Of a stretch of DNA of 23,219 bases, positions 23,171 to 23,219 are shown in pieces (position 1 is the stretch's first letter; every line of letters begins with the position of its first letter). A program made the translations under genes and the position numbers. A model generated the notes under the pieces. It searched no databases. It was not told the origin of the DNA and was given only the letters and a program-made list of their open reading frames with translations. The stretch is from assembly GCA_002295705.1 (NCBI GenBank), contig DBHP01000056.1:10443-33661 (forward strand), read 5' to 3'. This DNA comes from Candidatus Neomicrothrix sp. UBA825. Its GTDB lineage: Bacteria > Actinomycetota > Acidimicrobiia > Acidimicrobiales > UBA8592.

Positions 23171-23219
23171 CAATCAATTACTCGAAAGAAAATCGATACA
23201 CATTAGTTTCCCGCTCAAT

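Noticed and set aside
1..23219. CRISPR array, insertion sequence or prophage
   Set aside because: No regularly spaced repeats, transposase or integrase frames, or phage-like genes were seen on either strand.

Overview
The window looks like a chromosomal segment of an uncultivated, gene-dense actinobacterium, probably a marine Acidimicrobiia-like lineage with moderate to low GC (about 40-45% by eye). The evidence is a DUF3499-type protein (a family I know only from Actinobacteria), a HelD/HelR-type RNA polymerase-recycling helicase, an adjacent hemE-hemY/cgoX pair, a cyclophilin with an actinobacterial-style N-terminus, and several starts that look leaderless (a TANNNT -10 box 6-8 nt before the start codon). 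The lineage is inferred. No rRNA, tRNA, CRISPR array, insertion sequence or phage gene was recognised; this is core-type chromosome rather than an island.

Layout. (1) 85-2027: a two-gene operon of a class I aminotransferase and a YafV/Nit2-type omega-amidase, a likely keto-acid transamination and repair pair. (2) 2032-4437, minus: a crotonase-fold enzyme followed by a membrane-anchored beta-propeller protein with a TTG start. (3) 4492-6721: a DUF3499 protein (minus), a degenerate M29/NicX-like protein (plus) and a LysM lipoprotein (plus). (4) 6740-7799: a cyclophilin (minus), a 57-residue zinc-ribbon protein at 7394-7567, and a structured 232-nt intergenic region opening with a large two-tier hairpin. 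(5) 7800-11858: a single-pass membrane protein of unknown function, then a MacB/LolD-type ABC ATPase and its 904-residue permease. (6) 11860-13947, minus: HelD, divergent from the heme genes; the shared spacer holds a perfect 11-bp inverted repeat that overlaps the helD -10 and reaches its Shine-Dalgarno. (7) 14110-17980: hemE, hemY/cgoX and an Lnt-like apolipoprotein N-acyltransferase whose catalytic Cys is replaced by Ser. (8) 17977-18417, minus: D-aminoacyl-tRNA deacylase. (9) 18564-23170: an envelope-glycan-like cluster of GT4 glycosyltransferase, methyltransferase and alpha/alpha-toroid protein on plus, facing PrxQ/Bcp peroxiredoxin, a second methyltransferase and a GtrA-like membrane protein on minus.

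How the genes relate. Most are housekeeping: heme synthesis, tRNA proofreading, peroxide defence, proline isomerisation, lipoprotein and envelope maintenance, and transcription recycling. All five convergent pairs are separated by -4 to 18 nt, typical of a streamlined genome. The points most worth a second look are the Cys-to-Ser Lnt, the helD start and its hairpin/operator, the structured RNA candidate after the zinc-ribbon gene, the recurrent leaderless promoter signature, and the glycan cluster with no defined product.
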